Origin: Philhelius pedissequus
Lineage: Eukaryota; Arthropoda; Insecta; Diptera; Syrphidae
DNA: 64,000 nucleotides
Direction: 5' to 3'
Assembly (NCBI GenBank): GCA_910595825.1
Contig: OU343162.1
Location: 129,517,634-129,581,633 of the forward strand
The position numbers and the translations under genes were made by a program. A model generated the notes under the pieces. It had not been told where the DNA came from. It ran no database searches and saw nothing but the letters and a program-made list of their open reading frames with translations. This document shows positions 1-13,249 of the stretch, one piece after another. Position 1 is the first letter of the stretch. Each line of letters opens with the position of its first letter.

Positions 1-705
1 AAAAATAATTTCACTTAAATGTTGCCCGCGGCTACGCTTCAGGTGGTCCATTCTGAAGGTCCAATTTTGGCAAACTTTTTCACACATTTCGGCCGGAATC
101 TCACCAATGACGCGTTCAATGTTGGCTTCCAAGGCAGCAATCGTGTTGGGCTTGTCCCCATAGACAATAGACTTAACAAAGCCCCACAAAAAATAGTCTA
201 ACGGGGTCAAATCACATGATCTTGGTGGCCAATTGACTGCGCCAAAACGTGAGATCAACTGCTCACCAAATTCGCCTCTCAATTGATGCATGGTTTCGCG
301 TGCAGTGTGGCATGTGGCACCGTCCTGTTGGAACCACATGTCGACCGAGTTCAATTCTTGCATTTTCGGCAAAAAAAAAATCTGTTATCATCGAACGGTA
401 CCTTTCTCCATTGACCGTAACCCTGCGGCCTTCATCGTCCTTGAAGAAGTACGGCCCAATGATGCCGCCTGCCCATAAACCGCACCAAACAGTGCATTTT
501 TCGGGATGCATTGGTAGCTGCTGAATTGCCTCTGGCTGCTCTTCACTCCAAATACGGCAATTCTGCTTATTCACGTATCCATTTAGCCAAAAATGAGCCT
601 CGTCGCTGAAACGGACGTAGCTTGCGAAACACATTTTTCACAGAGCACGAATTTTGATAATAAATTTCAATAATTTGCAAACGTTGTTCAGGCGTAAGTC
701 TATTC
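1..705 (-). pseudogene. mariner/Tc1-type transposase pseudogene with internal deletion
   Basis: The minus strand reads like an insect mariner-type DDE transposase. It begins MNRLTPEQRLQIIEIYYQN (ATG at 705, helix-turn-helix start) and runs into NVFRKLRPF. Near 620 it jumps, in a shifted frame, to FSDEAHFWLNGYVNKQNCRIW (first catalytic Asp region). The C-terminal half has WAGGIIGPYFFKDDEG, ERYRSMITDFF and, closer to the edge, NWPPRSCDLTPLDYFLWGFVK (third catalytic Asp region) and GEIPAEMCEKV. About 100 or more residues between the HTH and the SDEAHF block are missing, and the frame changes at least twice more. It is a dead relative of the copy at 43378-44577; the element's 5' terminal repeat is at about 803-820. 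The 3' end probably lies just outside the window. Confidence 0.85.
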
Positions 706-802
706 ATGATGAAATGGCAAACAATACTGAATCAAAATGTCAAATGTTCGTGGAATTTGTCATGTGTGATCTGTCAAAAATATAAACGTCAAAAACCAAG
801 AA

Positions 803-820
803 GCAAAAAAATCACCCGTT
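803..820 (-). repeat. 5' terminal inverted repeat of the left mariner element
   Basis: Read on the minus strand, this is AACGGGTGATTTTTTTGC, about 100 bp upstream of the transposase ATG. The second mariner copy has AAGGGTTATCCATTTTGC at the equivalent distance (43379-43396). The match suggests the shared outer end; AT-rich sequence outside it would suit a TA target. Confidence 0.5.
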
Positions 821-823
821 ATA

Positions 824-1214
824 TGAACAAAATATATACTTGGTTGTTTGTTCCGCATTCATGTCTCAACCATTGAATGAATTTCAATGAAATTTGGTAA
901 GCAGCTGGAAGATTAGCCATGATTTATTTTTCACAACTTTATTTTTGTAGCTCTTACTTTTTGAACATGACCATACACGACGTACATCGAAGCCAACGAA
1001 CACGACAAAATCTAAATTTTTTGCCAACAGCAAGCGGCTCGCGAACCAGCCCACATACAAGAAGAGCACAGCGAGCGCGAGCATGTTCGACGTTTGTGTC
1101 TACATTAAACGACTGAAGGGTTTTGAATGAAATTTTGTAGGTGTAGGTTTTGTTGTAGGTAGATGATTTCATTAGATTCCCGTGGGTCCGTAGCATCGCA
1201 CGGGTATCTGCTAG
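824..1214 (+). mobile_element. Helitron-like non-autonomous fragment with 3' hairpin and CTAG end
   Basis: The 3' end has a hairpin, CCCGTG (arm) and CACGGG (arm) at 1182-1204, then a short spacer and CTAG|T at 1211-1215. This is the layout of Helitron 3' ends. The internal stretch TTCCGCATTCATGTCTCAACC with 'AATGAATTTCAATGAAATTT' recurs at 53830-53880. No Rep/helicase is present. The 5' end is not found, apparently because the mariner element abuts or interrupts it. Confidence 0.55.
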
Positions 1215-1596
1215 TAATTAAATAAAACAAATATTTCTTATAGCGAAAACCGGCGAATTTCGGTACCAAAAATACGGTCTCGTCTCGGGTGCTTTTAAGG
1301 TATTCTCGAATTAGTCTCGATCTCGTTACCAGCCCTATTGTTGACTGATATTGGATACAGTGCACTCCGACCTTTAGATCTATTGAGTCCCCATTACCGC
1401 TATTCGAGAGATCGAGCTATAATAGAGTATGATCTGAATTTGTCCCGAACAGAGCAAGCACCGAAATTTCTGATTTGTTTTGTTTTTTAATACTTGAACT
1501 CTTTGCTATCATTAATTCACATTTTATTAATTTACTTCTATCTTACTTTATTATTTATACAAAAATACCTCCTGCTGCCATTTTAGTTGTATGTAT
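1215..1596. other. AT-rich spacer, nothing recognised
   Basis: No credible coding region or repeat boundary was recognised. The antisense ORF spanning part of it has no recognisable family signature. Confidence 0.5.
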
Positions 1597-1890
1597 TAGT
1601 ATTTTTACTTGCGATATATGTAGGTACTAGATTTAGTGTATGTCTTGCATTTGGAAAAAAGTCGAACTCGAGATTTTGATGAATCTTGACATTACGATTA
1701 GAGAGAACACCAAAACATTGGGTCCCATAAATAAGTACTAAAATTTGTCGTACCAATTTTTTCTTAGAATAAAAAATTTAAAAATACCTAAAAGCGACGT
1801 TCAAAATATATTTAGCCGTTCGAATCGTGTCTTTACGGTGTAATCGATTTAAGAGCAAGTGCGTGTCAGTCGTGCATTTTATTTTCTTCA
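1597..1890 (+). repeat. Family T repeat, short internally deleted copy
   Basis: Family T is a recurring non-coding repeat. Its head reads TATTTTTACTTGCGATATAT followed by GGCAAGTTTTGCATTTGG and ATCGAACTCGAGATTTTAAT. Its tail reads AAATATATTTAGCCGTT, GATCGAACATAAGAGCAAGT and CCAGTCGTGCATTTTATTT. This copy has head and tail only, about 290 bp, and lacks the CTGT microsatellite and the ACGGTACC blocks seen in longer copies. Confidence 0.75.
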
Positions 1891-2088
1891 CATTTCGCTC
1901 TTAACGCACATAACATTTGATCTGTTCAGCAATTAACTCAGAGTTCTCAGTCGATCATCTCTGAACTCATTGAATACGCTCCGAACATGTTCAGAATGCA
2001 AAGAGAAACAAATTCGGACATTTTAATACTCTAAGTGAAAAAAGAAACACACACTTTTTTTTGATAACTCAGAATATGGTTTAAGCTA

Positions 2089-2125
2089 AAACGAAATAAA
2101 ATTCCTGACTGGATCGTACGAACTT
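2089..2125 (-). repeat. Family T tail fragment
   Basis: AAATAAAATTCCTGACTGGA followed by TCGTACGAAC is the reverse-oriented family T tail. No head was found to its right. Confidence 0.5.
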
Positions 2126-5100
2126 CCTATTGTAGTGAACCCAGGTATGTATGTACATTTATATAATGAACATGTAGAACGTAGGGTGGTATGTTGTAGG
2201 TATGCACATTACTTCATATGATAGGTACATGGTACATATTGTTCATGTGATGCTTAAAGGTATATAGATACATACCATTAGAGGTATTGTAGCCTACATG
2301 GTGCATATGTATATTCAGACAAAAAAATTGTGTATGTAAATATATGTTAATTAAGTAAAAAATGCCTGAAAATGTAACATAATTGGGTAGAAATAAATTC
2401 GTGACACACATATTGAAATTTTTTCGATTGCTTCGTTGTTAAAAAAATTTAGACATCGGAGCGGACTTGAAAAAAAATATTTTTTATATTATATTTTATA
2501 TATTTTTGAAAAATCGATTTTTCAGTCTTTGACATCAATCACATTTTATTTTGTAGTTTTTAGATTTCCAAATTCGAATTTCAAAAAAATCTGAATGAAA
2601 TCATTTTACCGCTATCTTTTCGTATTAAGCAGGACTGTTTCTGTACAAATTACGATCTTTCACTCCAGCCTGACAGAACACAAGAATCTAAAAAATATAA
2701 TATGAGTTCTTGTTTGATATTTGAATTAAGAAAAAGAACTTGGGTTGATGAATTACGAAAACAAAAAAGTTAATTATTTGTATTTCTATACAAGACGAAA
2801 TAAAATTGTTTTAGTGATGTGAACAAATTACTGATGGAGCTTTAGATTATGCTTTTGAAGAACCATAGTATCACCAAAATACTACATTTAAAGTTACAAG
2901 GCAAAGTAGTAAGTCTCTTACAAACCTAAGTATTCAATTATTGAATTTCAAAAATGATTTTATGTATAATTGTTATTATAATTCCAAGCTTCAATTATAA
3001 TTACAGTTGCATATTACAATTCAATGTTGATTCTAAATATGCCAACTTTCCCAGATACTGTTTATTCGGGAGGGCTTGGTCTCTTGGCAGCATATGCTTT
3101 TAGGTAGTGCAAAGTCTAGTGAAAATTTGATATTTTTAGTGGCAACACACCTTGATATTTCTTAATATTGACATGACAGTCTCATCCAAAAAATAAAAGA
3201 ATATCATATAAAATAAATAGTATTTCAAACATAGTGCTATTTATCTTCCCCATAGAAGATTATATTATTTTGGCGTCAAATAAAAACGATTCAAATCCAT
3301 ATCCCTTTTTATTTTTAATGCCAATTCACCTGTTATCTTATCTGCTAATGCTAAAAGTATGCAATACAAGTGCATTACAAACAAAATCACAATTATTCAA
3401 GTAGTGCAAATAATTTGGGAGTTATTTTACAAACAAAACCTCGCATTTATATCCGATATGTAAGGATTTGTGTCAGTGGTATATGTTTAACGAACTACTT
3501 GTTCGTGTTAAGTGGAAATAGTTAACTTTTTGTATGACATATGTTGTACCTACTTGGCTTTTTAATTATTGTTTTCAGCATAACAAATATTTGCTTTAGT
3601 CTAATGTCACTATCACACGCACAAAGCGTATTGCTGCAAATCAAACTCCTATATAATTTTTAAGGATTTAAGTGGAATACTGACATATATACATTTTATT
3701 TTTACGAGTGAATACGAGGTAATATATTAATGCAGAACAAATATTAGTTTTGTTTAACAGTGCCAACAGAATTTTCATTTTCGGAACTGAAATTAATCAT
3801 CAATGTTATGCAATGTTGTGCACTAGTCCTATTATACGAAACTAATGTATGTTTTCCGGCGATAAAATCTGCTTAAAATAACCAAAGATTTTTATATAGA
3901 AATGTGGACATCAGCCAGTTTTTATTAGTACCTAATAATAATTAAATGATGTCCTTTATTTTATAAGACACCAATTAAATAGTATTGGTGCTTTTAATAC
4001 ATTCCGAGAAATTGAAGTTTTTTTTATTAAAAACAAGATGCTGTCAGCACCAGCCATTTTAGTATTCAGTTAAATTTGTCGCCATTGATATAAAATGTTC
4101 TATAATTGTGTTTTTCTTGTTGCAATACATACCTTGTAAAGTTTTTGTTTTTTTTTTAAAACAAGACTTAAACATGACAGTAATCCGATAAATATTGACT
4201 TAAACGCTTGTATCGGATTAAAATTTTATTTACAAAATTTTTAAGGATCAGCCTAATGATAGACAGGCATAATTTGTCGCGCAATGTTTGCTTAGCCTAT
4301 GTTCTCTCACTCATCCAAACACACAACCAAACAAAATTGTTACAAAATCCTTGAAGGGGTTGAATAGTTCAAAGGGATAGGGCTAGGAATTATGCGCCTC
4401 ATCGTCACAATTGCAAAATGTAACAACAACCAAAGCGAATTTTATAAAGTTGAAACACTTTTTTTTTTTTTTTTTTTTTAAGGGTGAATCTCTGTCTCTT
4501 GCAAAAGGGTAGTACGTAGCAGTTGTGAGAGTTTTTAATGTCAAGGATTAAAATTGTGTATGATCTCTCAAATAATTGTTAACACATTGAGTTGAATAAA
4601 ATAAAATTGAATGAGCAAATACAAAATATTCGTAAATACATACAAACTACATTACGAGTATGTATTGTATATTTAGTATAAGATCATATCTTATTATTGT
4701 AATTCAAATTGGTTTTTGAGTGCATCAGCTCAACCTCAAAACTGAAATTCGCATCAATGAATAAAGAATAGTAACTATTTGTGTTGTACCAAAGTATAGT
4801 TAGGTCTATCATTAGCTTCATTCAGGGGATTGAAGAACCTTTTTTTTCGTTGAAAACAACACATGCAACATTACTTAATTTCGGTCAAAAAGAAATAACA
4901 TAGTTTGAATTAAAAACAGTAAGAAATGTTTGATTCAAGTTATTCTATAGATAAAACACACTTAAGGAAAATGAATTATAAAGTTTGCAGGTCAGCTCTT
5001 TTATATTACATTACAAATTCATTAAATTTGTGTGTTGCAGGGAACTAAAACGAAAGTGTATCAAATTGGCTTAGTAATATAGTTCCAAGGGAACTATAAT

Positions 5101-6936
5101 CAACAATTCGTGATCAAAATGTGGAATACTTTAGAGCTATAAAATGGCAACCTCATTAATGCTTATGAACCGAGAGTGGACAATAAAACAAGCGTTCACT
5201 TAACAATATCAATTTCAATATTTAAATCCACGGAATCTTACTCCCGGAAAGTTGAATAAATTTATATGGCATTTGTGGACGCATTAAAATCAAACCAACT
5301 ATATCATCAATACGTAAGGCCATCCCCGAAACGCTTGCAAAGCAGGTGGCATTATTTCATTCTTCATTTTCGGATTCGACAGTTTAGTCTGTAGTTTTAT
5401 AATTATGTCCGCTTCTGTAGCAGATTTTTTTCATATTCTGTATTTAGGTTGAAAATACTGTTACATGACATATATGTATGTCAAGAATTTCATTTTTCCG
5501 TTGTTAATCAAAATCAAATCTTCTCCTTCGCCGCTTCAATATGTAATTATGTACAAAAAAAAAACTGTGAACGTAAAGCAGACATACATACATAGTTAGA
5601 TAGTGTAACAACAAGTAAATTAAACATTATTCTGAAGTGAAAGTAATTTCACCGATATCCTTTGAAAATACTCCCCTCATACATTCATACATACATACAT
5701 ACAATTCATTCAATTCCACTGACTGCAATGTGCGGGTTGAGTTCACAGATTAACCACCCCGCATTGTTCGACCGGTGGTGGTGGTGCTCGAAATCTACTT
5801 CCTCAACCAGTCAGTACCTAGTTTTCATCCTGATTTATTATTATTATTGTTTGCCTGCTGCTGCTGTTATACCTTTGCCAAAAGTTATAATAATATCCTT
5901 CGGAGTGCGCTACTATAGTGCTAGTAACAACCCTCTTCTTCAAATCACAAGCAGCACCCTTTATATTTCGTGTGCTAAGAATAGATTGAAAAAACGCACC
6001 ATTTCTACCCTCTCCGAACTTGCTCATTATAAGATGCGATTTTTTTTCACCAACAATACAGATTTTAACGATGAATGGCTTGCTTTTAACGAGCCCAGGG
6101 TACACTGCCATCAATATTGAGGTAAGGTGATAGCTGAAGGATTGCATTTTTTATTTTATTGTTTTCATCCGTCGGGTTGGAAACCCTTTTCTGTTTCAAT
6201 GTAGTGAAGCATAAACGGTTTTCTGTTTGTTAGAATAAGCAATGCAAAATGCTGATATTTGTATGATTTCTAAATTTGTAACGGTTGGCAGCACAATAAT
6301 TTCAAGAAGAAAAAAAAATATAAATATAACATCAGGTACAAAATTCTATAATCTTACAAATGTCCACTGGTAAGGACATAAATGCATGTTAATTATATTC
6401 ATATTCAATGTCCTTTGATATTGCGTAATGTCTTAGTTTTCCCTCTCGAAAAAAACAAATGCGGATACGAAGTTAGTTTGCTTTGACATTATCTGATCAT
6501 GATTGATGGGTTCTAGCGAACAAAAAGCGATAAATCATTTTGAAGTGCTATTGTTGTTTGTTAAAATAATTTCATTGGCACTTACCTACAATCTTCTGCC
6601 ATGAATCTTAAAATCACTTGAATGATACTAGAAAAATATTTTTTTTGTTTAATTCTAGAGGATATTTATCCTAAACAATAATCGAAGAAAATTATGGTTT
6701 TGGCGAAGGTAAGCTTTTGAACGAGAAAACTTGTATATATTCAACAAACGTTTGGTTGAAAGAGGAAACCTCAAGTATCAAAAACAAAATTACAAGAATT
6801 ATGGATGTTGTACAATTGTACATATACAGATAATGATTTACATATGGTATAGCTACTTATTTCTATTTATTACTACAATTAATTGAAATGGGAAACTGTT
6901 TGTAATTGTCTCATATTAAATGAATACAGATTTAAA
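2126..6936. other. Long AT-rich intergenic stretch without recognised genes
   Basis: Contents include homopolymer runs (poly-T at about 4459-4480) and a CATA microsatellite near 5686-5702. A 152-codon ORF at 5662-6120 starts inside that microsatellite and shows no recognised domain, so I do not call it a gene. No splice-supported coding signal was seen. Confidence 0.5.
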
Positions 6937-7668
6937 TAAAATGCACCACTGGATCGCACGTGCTTGCTCTTATGTTCGATCACATCTTAAGCACAAGAAT
7001 TTTATTAGAAACAGCTCAATATGGTTGTAGTATTTTTTACTTAATTTTTGACGAAATACTTTCGTAAGTTTATTTTCTAAACAAATTTAGTATGTCAATT
7101 TTATATATTTAATAATATAAATTTAAAAACTGAATTTAAAAAAAATTATCCACCCATTTTCGAAATATTGAACTTTCAAGAAAGAGAATATTTTTTTTTC
7201 AAAAATCCAAAAAAAAAAACATTTTTTAGAGAAAGTCCAAAATCAAGAAAATGGTTGTATGCCAGGTATCGTAAATAACAAAATATTAAAAAAAAATGTT
7301 TTAACCAAAATGTAGACTGTATCTATAGAGTGCACATGTATTTTTGTTTATTAAAATTGTTAGAGCAGTTTTCGAGATAAATAAGATGTTAGTACCGTTA
7401 GCTTAAGGGCTAAAAAATGATTCAAAAATGTATTATAGACAATCAGCTAAGACAAATAAATACCAAGTTTGAAGAAAATCGCTTCAGCCGTTTAGACTGT
7501 AGGGGTTGTATATGCAGACAGACAGACTTGCAGACGGAATTGCCTGACCAACTTTTTTGGTATTCTCTATCATCGTAATGTCAAAATTGATTAAAATTTG
7601 AGTTGGATTTTTTTTTCAAAAGCAAAACTTGCCCTATAGTATCTATATCGCAAGTATAAATATGTTCC
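6937..7668 (-). repeat. Family T repeat, near full-length, reverse orientation
   Basis: The tail at the left (AAATAAAATGCACCACTGGA, then GCTTGCTCTTATGTTCGATC) and the head at the right (CAAAACTTGCCCTATAGTATC, then ATCGCAAGTATAAATA) mark a reverse copy of about 730 bp. The middle holds GACAGACAGACTTGCAGACG and a GTACCGTTAGC block. It lies head-to-head with the next copy. Confidence 0.8.
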
Positions 7669-7698
7669 TTAATAACTGGCATAAAATAATTATTAGAT

Positions 7699-8490
7699 TT
7701 GTATTTTTACTTGCGATATATATATATAGCTGCTATAGGGCAAATTTGTATTTTAAAAAAAAATCGAACTCAAGATTTTAATCGAACTTGGCATTACAAT
7801 GATAGAGAACACAAAAAAAATGGGTCACATTACTCCGTCTGTCTGTCTGTCTGTACAACGCTCTACAGTCTAAATGGCTGAACCCATTTTTTTCAAACTT
7901 GGTATTTAGGCGTTTAGGTGATTCTCTAAAATAGATTTTTGAATCGTTGTTTTAGTCCCAAAAACAATTGTAGTTGACATACAAATTTGTCTGCCATATT
8001 AATTATCTCAAAAACAGCTCTAACGATTTTGAATAAAAAAAGTATACATACTACTTAAGGTATGGTCTATATTTTGGCCAAACATTTTGTTTACATACAT
8101 ATTTTGTTCTTAACGGTACCTGCCATACAACATTTTTTTGATTTTCCACTTTTTCATAAACGGCTCAACGGATTTCGATCAAAATCAGGATCAGGTTCTT
8201 TGAATTCTAAATAAAACTACATTCAAAATTTTCGAAAAATAGTTTTTTTTTTTATTTTTGAAAAAAAAATATGTAGGTAGGTTTTATTTTATATTATTAA
8301 ATATTAAAAATTGTCACACCAATTTTTTTTTAAACAAAAATTTAAGAAATTTTGTATATAGAAAATTAAGTAAAAAACGACTTTAAAAATATATTTAGCC
8401 GTTTCTATTAATAATATTTTGCAAACAATGTGATCGAACATAAGAGCAAGTATGAGTGATCATCCAGTCGTGTATTTTATTTTTAATATT
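7699..8490 (+). repeat. Family T repeat, near full-length, forward orientation
   Basis: The head (TATTTTTACTTGCGATATAT, CTATAGGGCAAATTTG), the CTGT microsatellite at about 7840-7856 followed by CAGTCTAAATGGCTGAACCC, the ACGGTACCTGCCATAC block at about 8114 and the tail (GTGATCGAACATAAGAGCAAG, CCAGTCGTGTATTTTATTT) are all present. With 6937-7668 it forms a large imperfect inverted repeat around a 30-bp centre. Confidence 0.8.
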
Positions 8491-10362
8491 TTTGAAGATT
8501 TTGAGCTATTTAGAAACGAAAAATATATAAAGTTCGAGCAAATCCATTCTAAGAACTTGAGGACCTTGAATTTTATTCAAGATACCGATTTAAAAAAAAA
8601 AATACAATAGCTCAATTTTTTAATTGAAAACCTCAATATATAGTAACAAAACGAGGTCTTCCTGTTTCGCCAGGACTGAAAGTCCTTGTGACCTTACATT
8701 TTTACGGTAGAAATATGCACCAAACTGATGTGGGCAAGTATCTTCGTTTCAACATAAATCGAAGAAATACTTATAACATTTTTTATATTTCATTATTTAT
8801 AGGGGCAATTCATGGAAGTGGAAAAGATTATAAAAAAGTAGCTCTAAATGTATAGCGTATCTTTTTCTATAAATTTAAGAATATATGCGCACTGACGATG
8901 GAAGCATAGCTTCTGAAATGTACACATAAGTAATAAATAAATAATTTTTGTTTTGAATAAATTTAAAAAAAAACTTTAATTTATTAAAATAAAACACACG
9001 TTAAAAATCTCCACTATCAAATTAATTCTAAAGATCTACTTAAATTAGAAGATTTATTTGGTGTGTTTAAAATTAAGACAAAGATAGACAAGGGCTGACA
9101 ACTAAACAATTGCTTTAACGAGAGTTGGCTTTATTCTCTAAACGAGGAATGTTTAAAATTTTGCGCCAATATGTCTATCTAAATTGATAGAATTTTTATA
9201 GCACGGGGGAATTCCCCTCAATGCTCCATCCTGCTTATTAGCTAATCCGGTACAAAGCACGAGTATTTCATTAATCCAAATTAAAAATTAGTTTTGTCGG
9301 ATGATTCCGACTTCTGATTACATAATATATATGTAGAATGTAGATACATACATAAATAATATTTTACTAGTCTTCAACGCATCAGCTTCACTTCACATTG
9401 TATGAGGTTCTATAGAAATCGGTTATATTTTTTTTAAAAAACAGTTATGTTTATACAAGCCCTAAGCTACCATGAAACCGCTAAAATCAAACAAACTATA
9501 AATTAACCGGAAAATGTCACATTAATTATTAACGTCCTTTTCAAAATGACTCCGCATTAATTAGATTTTTTTTTTTAACAATGACAACTTTTTTCCCGTT
9601 GACTTTTTCTAATGTATGTATTTATATGTACAATTGTACAATGTACCATATATATTCAAGATTCAACGAAGTGCTAAAATTGTGGAATTCCATTTGTAAT
9701 TGCCTTACTCAACAAGGACATAAAGGGGGCGAGTTATAATGATTATTTTATGCAAAATAAAAAACATGACGCAGCGCATCCATAAATGTACGCAATGATG
9801 CCCTCTCGGTACTGATGGTATAACCTTTCGAAAGGAATTTGTATCCTTGCATCGACTCGACGGGATGAAACGATGTTGAGAAAATAAATTTGAATAACAA
9901 TAAAGTGAACAGGAATACCTTTATTTTAGCACTTTAAGGATATCCTTCTTAGGTATATTGCATTTGTAGTGTGTGTATATGCATACCTATATGTAAAAAA
10001 AAAAGAAGGACAGCTAAGTTGTTTTTTTCTAATAAATTACTGTGTTACATATGAAAAAATAAAACATTGTAATCTTTCTTTACAATGTAGATGTGTGACT
10101 TCAAAGGGTATTTTTTTAAATTTTGAGTGGAGATTTCAAGATGAGTAAATCACTAGAGTTCGATTCACTTGTTTTCTATCTCCTTTTCGCTTAGCTCCTA
10201 ATAAGATGTATATACTAATCAACAATTGAAGCTTGATTCTTTATTAGGTTCGACGAAAGTTATGACGTCATTATAAAACATTTAATAAATAATCTGTATT
10301 TCAAAAATCTGTAAAAATGTTGTCAAAGATTTTATTGAATCTTAAAGAATTTAAATACCTAC
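8491..10362. other. AT-rich intergenic stretch, nothing recognised
   Basis: Only short low-complexity tracts are visible; no gene or repeat boundary was recognised. Confidence 0.45.
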
Positions 10363-10465
10363 AGTATTTTTCTCATAGAGAATTTTGACATACAGAATTT
10401 TGACATACAGTATTTTGGCGTACAGTATTTTGAATACAGTATTTTACTAAATATACAGTATTTTG
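10363..10465. repeat. Minisatellite of an ACAGTATTTTGACAT-like unit
   Basis: Six or so imperfect units of about 15-18 bp (ACAGTATTTTGAATACAGTA-like; variants ACAGAATTTTGACAT and ACAGTATTTTGGCGT) follow one another. The ORF read through it on the minus strand is an artefact of the repeat. Confidence 0.75.
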
Positions 10466-12564
10466 ATTTTTGACCCCAACCCAGTTTTAATATGAGTAAT
10501 TGGTTCATGCGTTCATGGTAAAAGTTGGGCAACTCTTGCAGCATCTTCTGCAACTTTGTTGCCTAACATTGAATTTGTGTATATTCAAAATTTTTACATC
10601 CCCGTCTCAATAGTTTTCATCAAGTAATAATCTAAAAAAAAGTAAAAATGAAAAATTAAAATTAAAAATGTTCCAAACAGTACTCATTTTACTGAACACT
10701 TTCTAAACTTCACCACAAATAACTGCATAAAATCTGCAAATCAACTTATAATGTTAAATAAACGAAATTTTAAAAAGCTGGCGAATAAAGGTAAAGAAGT
10801 TACATTACCTATTCTTCTTAAAACTACAAATATCTCCATTTTGTTTTGTAACGATTAGAGCTTGATTCAACTGAAAAGGTTCGAATTTTAATATGGACAA
10901 ATACAAATAAAAACTATAATTTTGTTAAACACAGCTCTTTTGTTTAAATAGGATTGTACAAACAGCATTTTTGACGGTGTATATATGTATTTTTATTTGT
11001 TATGGATAAATAAGTCAAAACTTTTATGAGTATGGATGTAGACGAAACATATAGCTCTTGTAATATTTTCGATTCGATTTAGGTCGCTTGGGTTAATTTA
11101 ACATAGAAACTAGGCGTAACGACCTGTCAAACAATAAAAAAAAATCAATTTTTATCTGCAAATATTAATTTGCGTGAAAAAAAATTAAAATTGACAGTTT
11201 TGCACTCTCGCAACCCTTTATGAAAAGGTCGCAGCATGAACTATAAATCGATGCGTATTTTTTTATTGGAACTAATTTTTATTTGATTTTATTAATGTTG
11301 CATAAAGAATTGTTTGACTTCGATATACCAAACTCTTTTTTATTATTCTATCTCTTTTTTTTGCTAAAAAGGGTTTGCCAAAAATTTAATAATTTCTATG
11401 TACATATACGCAACACATTTCACGGTTACAAATGTCAACATAGTTTTGGTTGTAGGACATTTAATGTTATCATGGTAGCTTTGTTACAAATTAATCTTTG
11501 CTTTTAATGTACTAAGTGGTATCAAAGGGATGCGCCGCTGATAAATGTGTCAAATTGAATTCATTAGTTATACTTATGGTTTTGTTTGAGTAAGATACGC
11601 GTGTTTCAAGCGGAAAATTACACGTGTAAGAACTTATCGGTTTTTTAGAAATTAATGGGTCACATAAGAGAAGGGTTAGCTTCATATAAACTTTCAAAAA
11701 GGCACGAAAACTTTTCAGCCTTGTTAACTTTTTTGGGTATTATTACGGCTATAATATTCTTTGTTTTTAATCAATAATAACAATGATGGCATGTAAATCA
11801 TACCGAAAAGCATTTTCTAAAATTTGTAACGTCTAATAAATAAAATACTTGACAAGTGTTTCGTAAACAAATATCTTTCGTGCCTTTTTTTTATTTAAAC
11901 TTTACTTAAACAAAAAACGTTTTGTAATCAATAAGGAACTTAACATTAAACAACATAAAAAAAAGATGAAGTAAGCTTTTTTTTTGTGACATGACAGAGA
12001 CAGACGGGAAAGAAGACAAACACATACAAATGCAGATTGACGCCGGTTTTTCTTCCTCTGTAGGTAATAAAATATTTATTATTTTATTATATTGCCGGTT
12101 CAGTGCTCCACTGTGCTTCATAAATAAGTCGGAGAGCTCTGATCAAACTCTGCTCAGAGCGCACTTGACATTTTCAAGCTCTGCTCAGTGCTCTGCTCAG
12201 AACTCAAAACGAAAATTGCGCACTGAATTCATTCGTTCGGAATGATTTGACTATATGAATAAAATGTTTATGTTGCCTAACAATTGGTAGGTTGGCCCTC
12301 ACTTTTTGGAAATGGCCCTCAGAAAGGCCCTCAAAATTCTTTTCCTTGTGGCAACGATGTCTGTGACCGCACGTTTTACATTCAGAGATTTGAAATATAC
12401 ATTCTTACTACTAAAACATTATTTGACAGGGAAGAAATTATAAAATTAAAATAAAGAAAAGTTTTTTTTTAATTGAAGGAAAATACGATTGAAAAACCTT
12501 CATTCATACAGAAAAAAAATAATAGTAATAAAATAAAGTATGTGTATATAGGAAATGTATATAA
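10466..12564. other. AT-rich intergenic stretch, nothing recognised
   Basis: Short ORFs on both strands lack domain signatures. A cluster of CTCTGCTCAG-like words lies at 12140-12205, too short to classify. Confidence 0.45.
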
Positions 12565-13245
12565 GAAAAATAAAATGCACGACTGAATCGCATGAACTTG
12601 CTCTTATGTGGGATCACATCGTATGCAAAAGATTTCTATTAAAAATCCAAAAATCTAAAGTTGTTTTTTACTTAATTTTTAATATATACAAAATTTTCTT
12701 TAATTTATTTCTAAGAAATTGGTATGAGAATCTTAAATATTTAATAATATAAGCTTAAAAACAAAAGATTAAATCGCCTTAATCTAAAAAAAAAATATTC
12801 CAAATTCTGAAATAAATACATAAGCTAATTTGAGCTCAAAAGAAGTAAGCCATTTTATTTCTTGGATAAATTTGAATTTTTGGGAAAAAGATTTTTAAAA
12901 TCTGTGGAGCGGTTTATTTTAACTTTTTAAAAACATTTTTCAAAAAAAAAAATCATAAGCGGAAATTCATAGGTATTCAGCACATACATATAACTATATT
13001 TTTGAAAAAAATTTCTTGAGCAGTTTTCAAAATATAAGTTTTTTTAAATTTTTTTAAAAACTGCTTTGAAAAACACAAAAAAAATATTAATTAAAAATAT
13101 TGGTACGCGGTATAAATTGGGCAATCAAAACCTATATATGTGTGAAATTTCGAAAGAATCGATTAAACAATATACGAGAAAAAACGGTCCTATGGAAGGT
13201 ACCGTTTTTAGACATTAAAAAATTTTTTTTCAACAATATGATCGG
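12565..13245 (-). repeat. Family T repeat, tail-proximal part, interrupted by a LINE
   Basis: The reverse tail (AAATAAAATGCACGACTGAA, CTTGCTCTTATGTGGGATC) is followed by the internal 'TATGGAAGGTACCGTTTTTA' block. Comparison with the copy at 6937-7668 shows that the next expected block (GTTAGAGCGGTTAGC) resumes at about 15195, right of the LINE. Confidence 0.7.
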
Positions 13246-13249
13246 TATT

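Noticed and set aside
5662..6120. 152-codon plus-strand ORF
   Set aside because: It starts inside a CATA microsatellite, has no recognisable domain, and is overlapped by an equally long antisense ORF.
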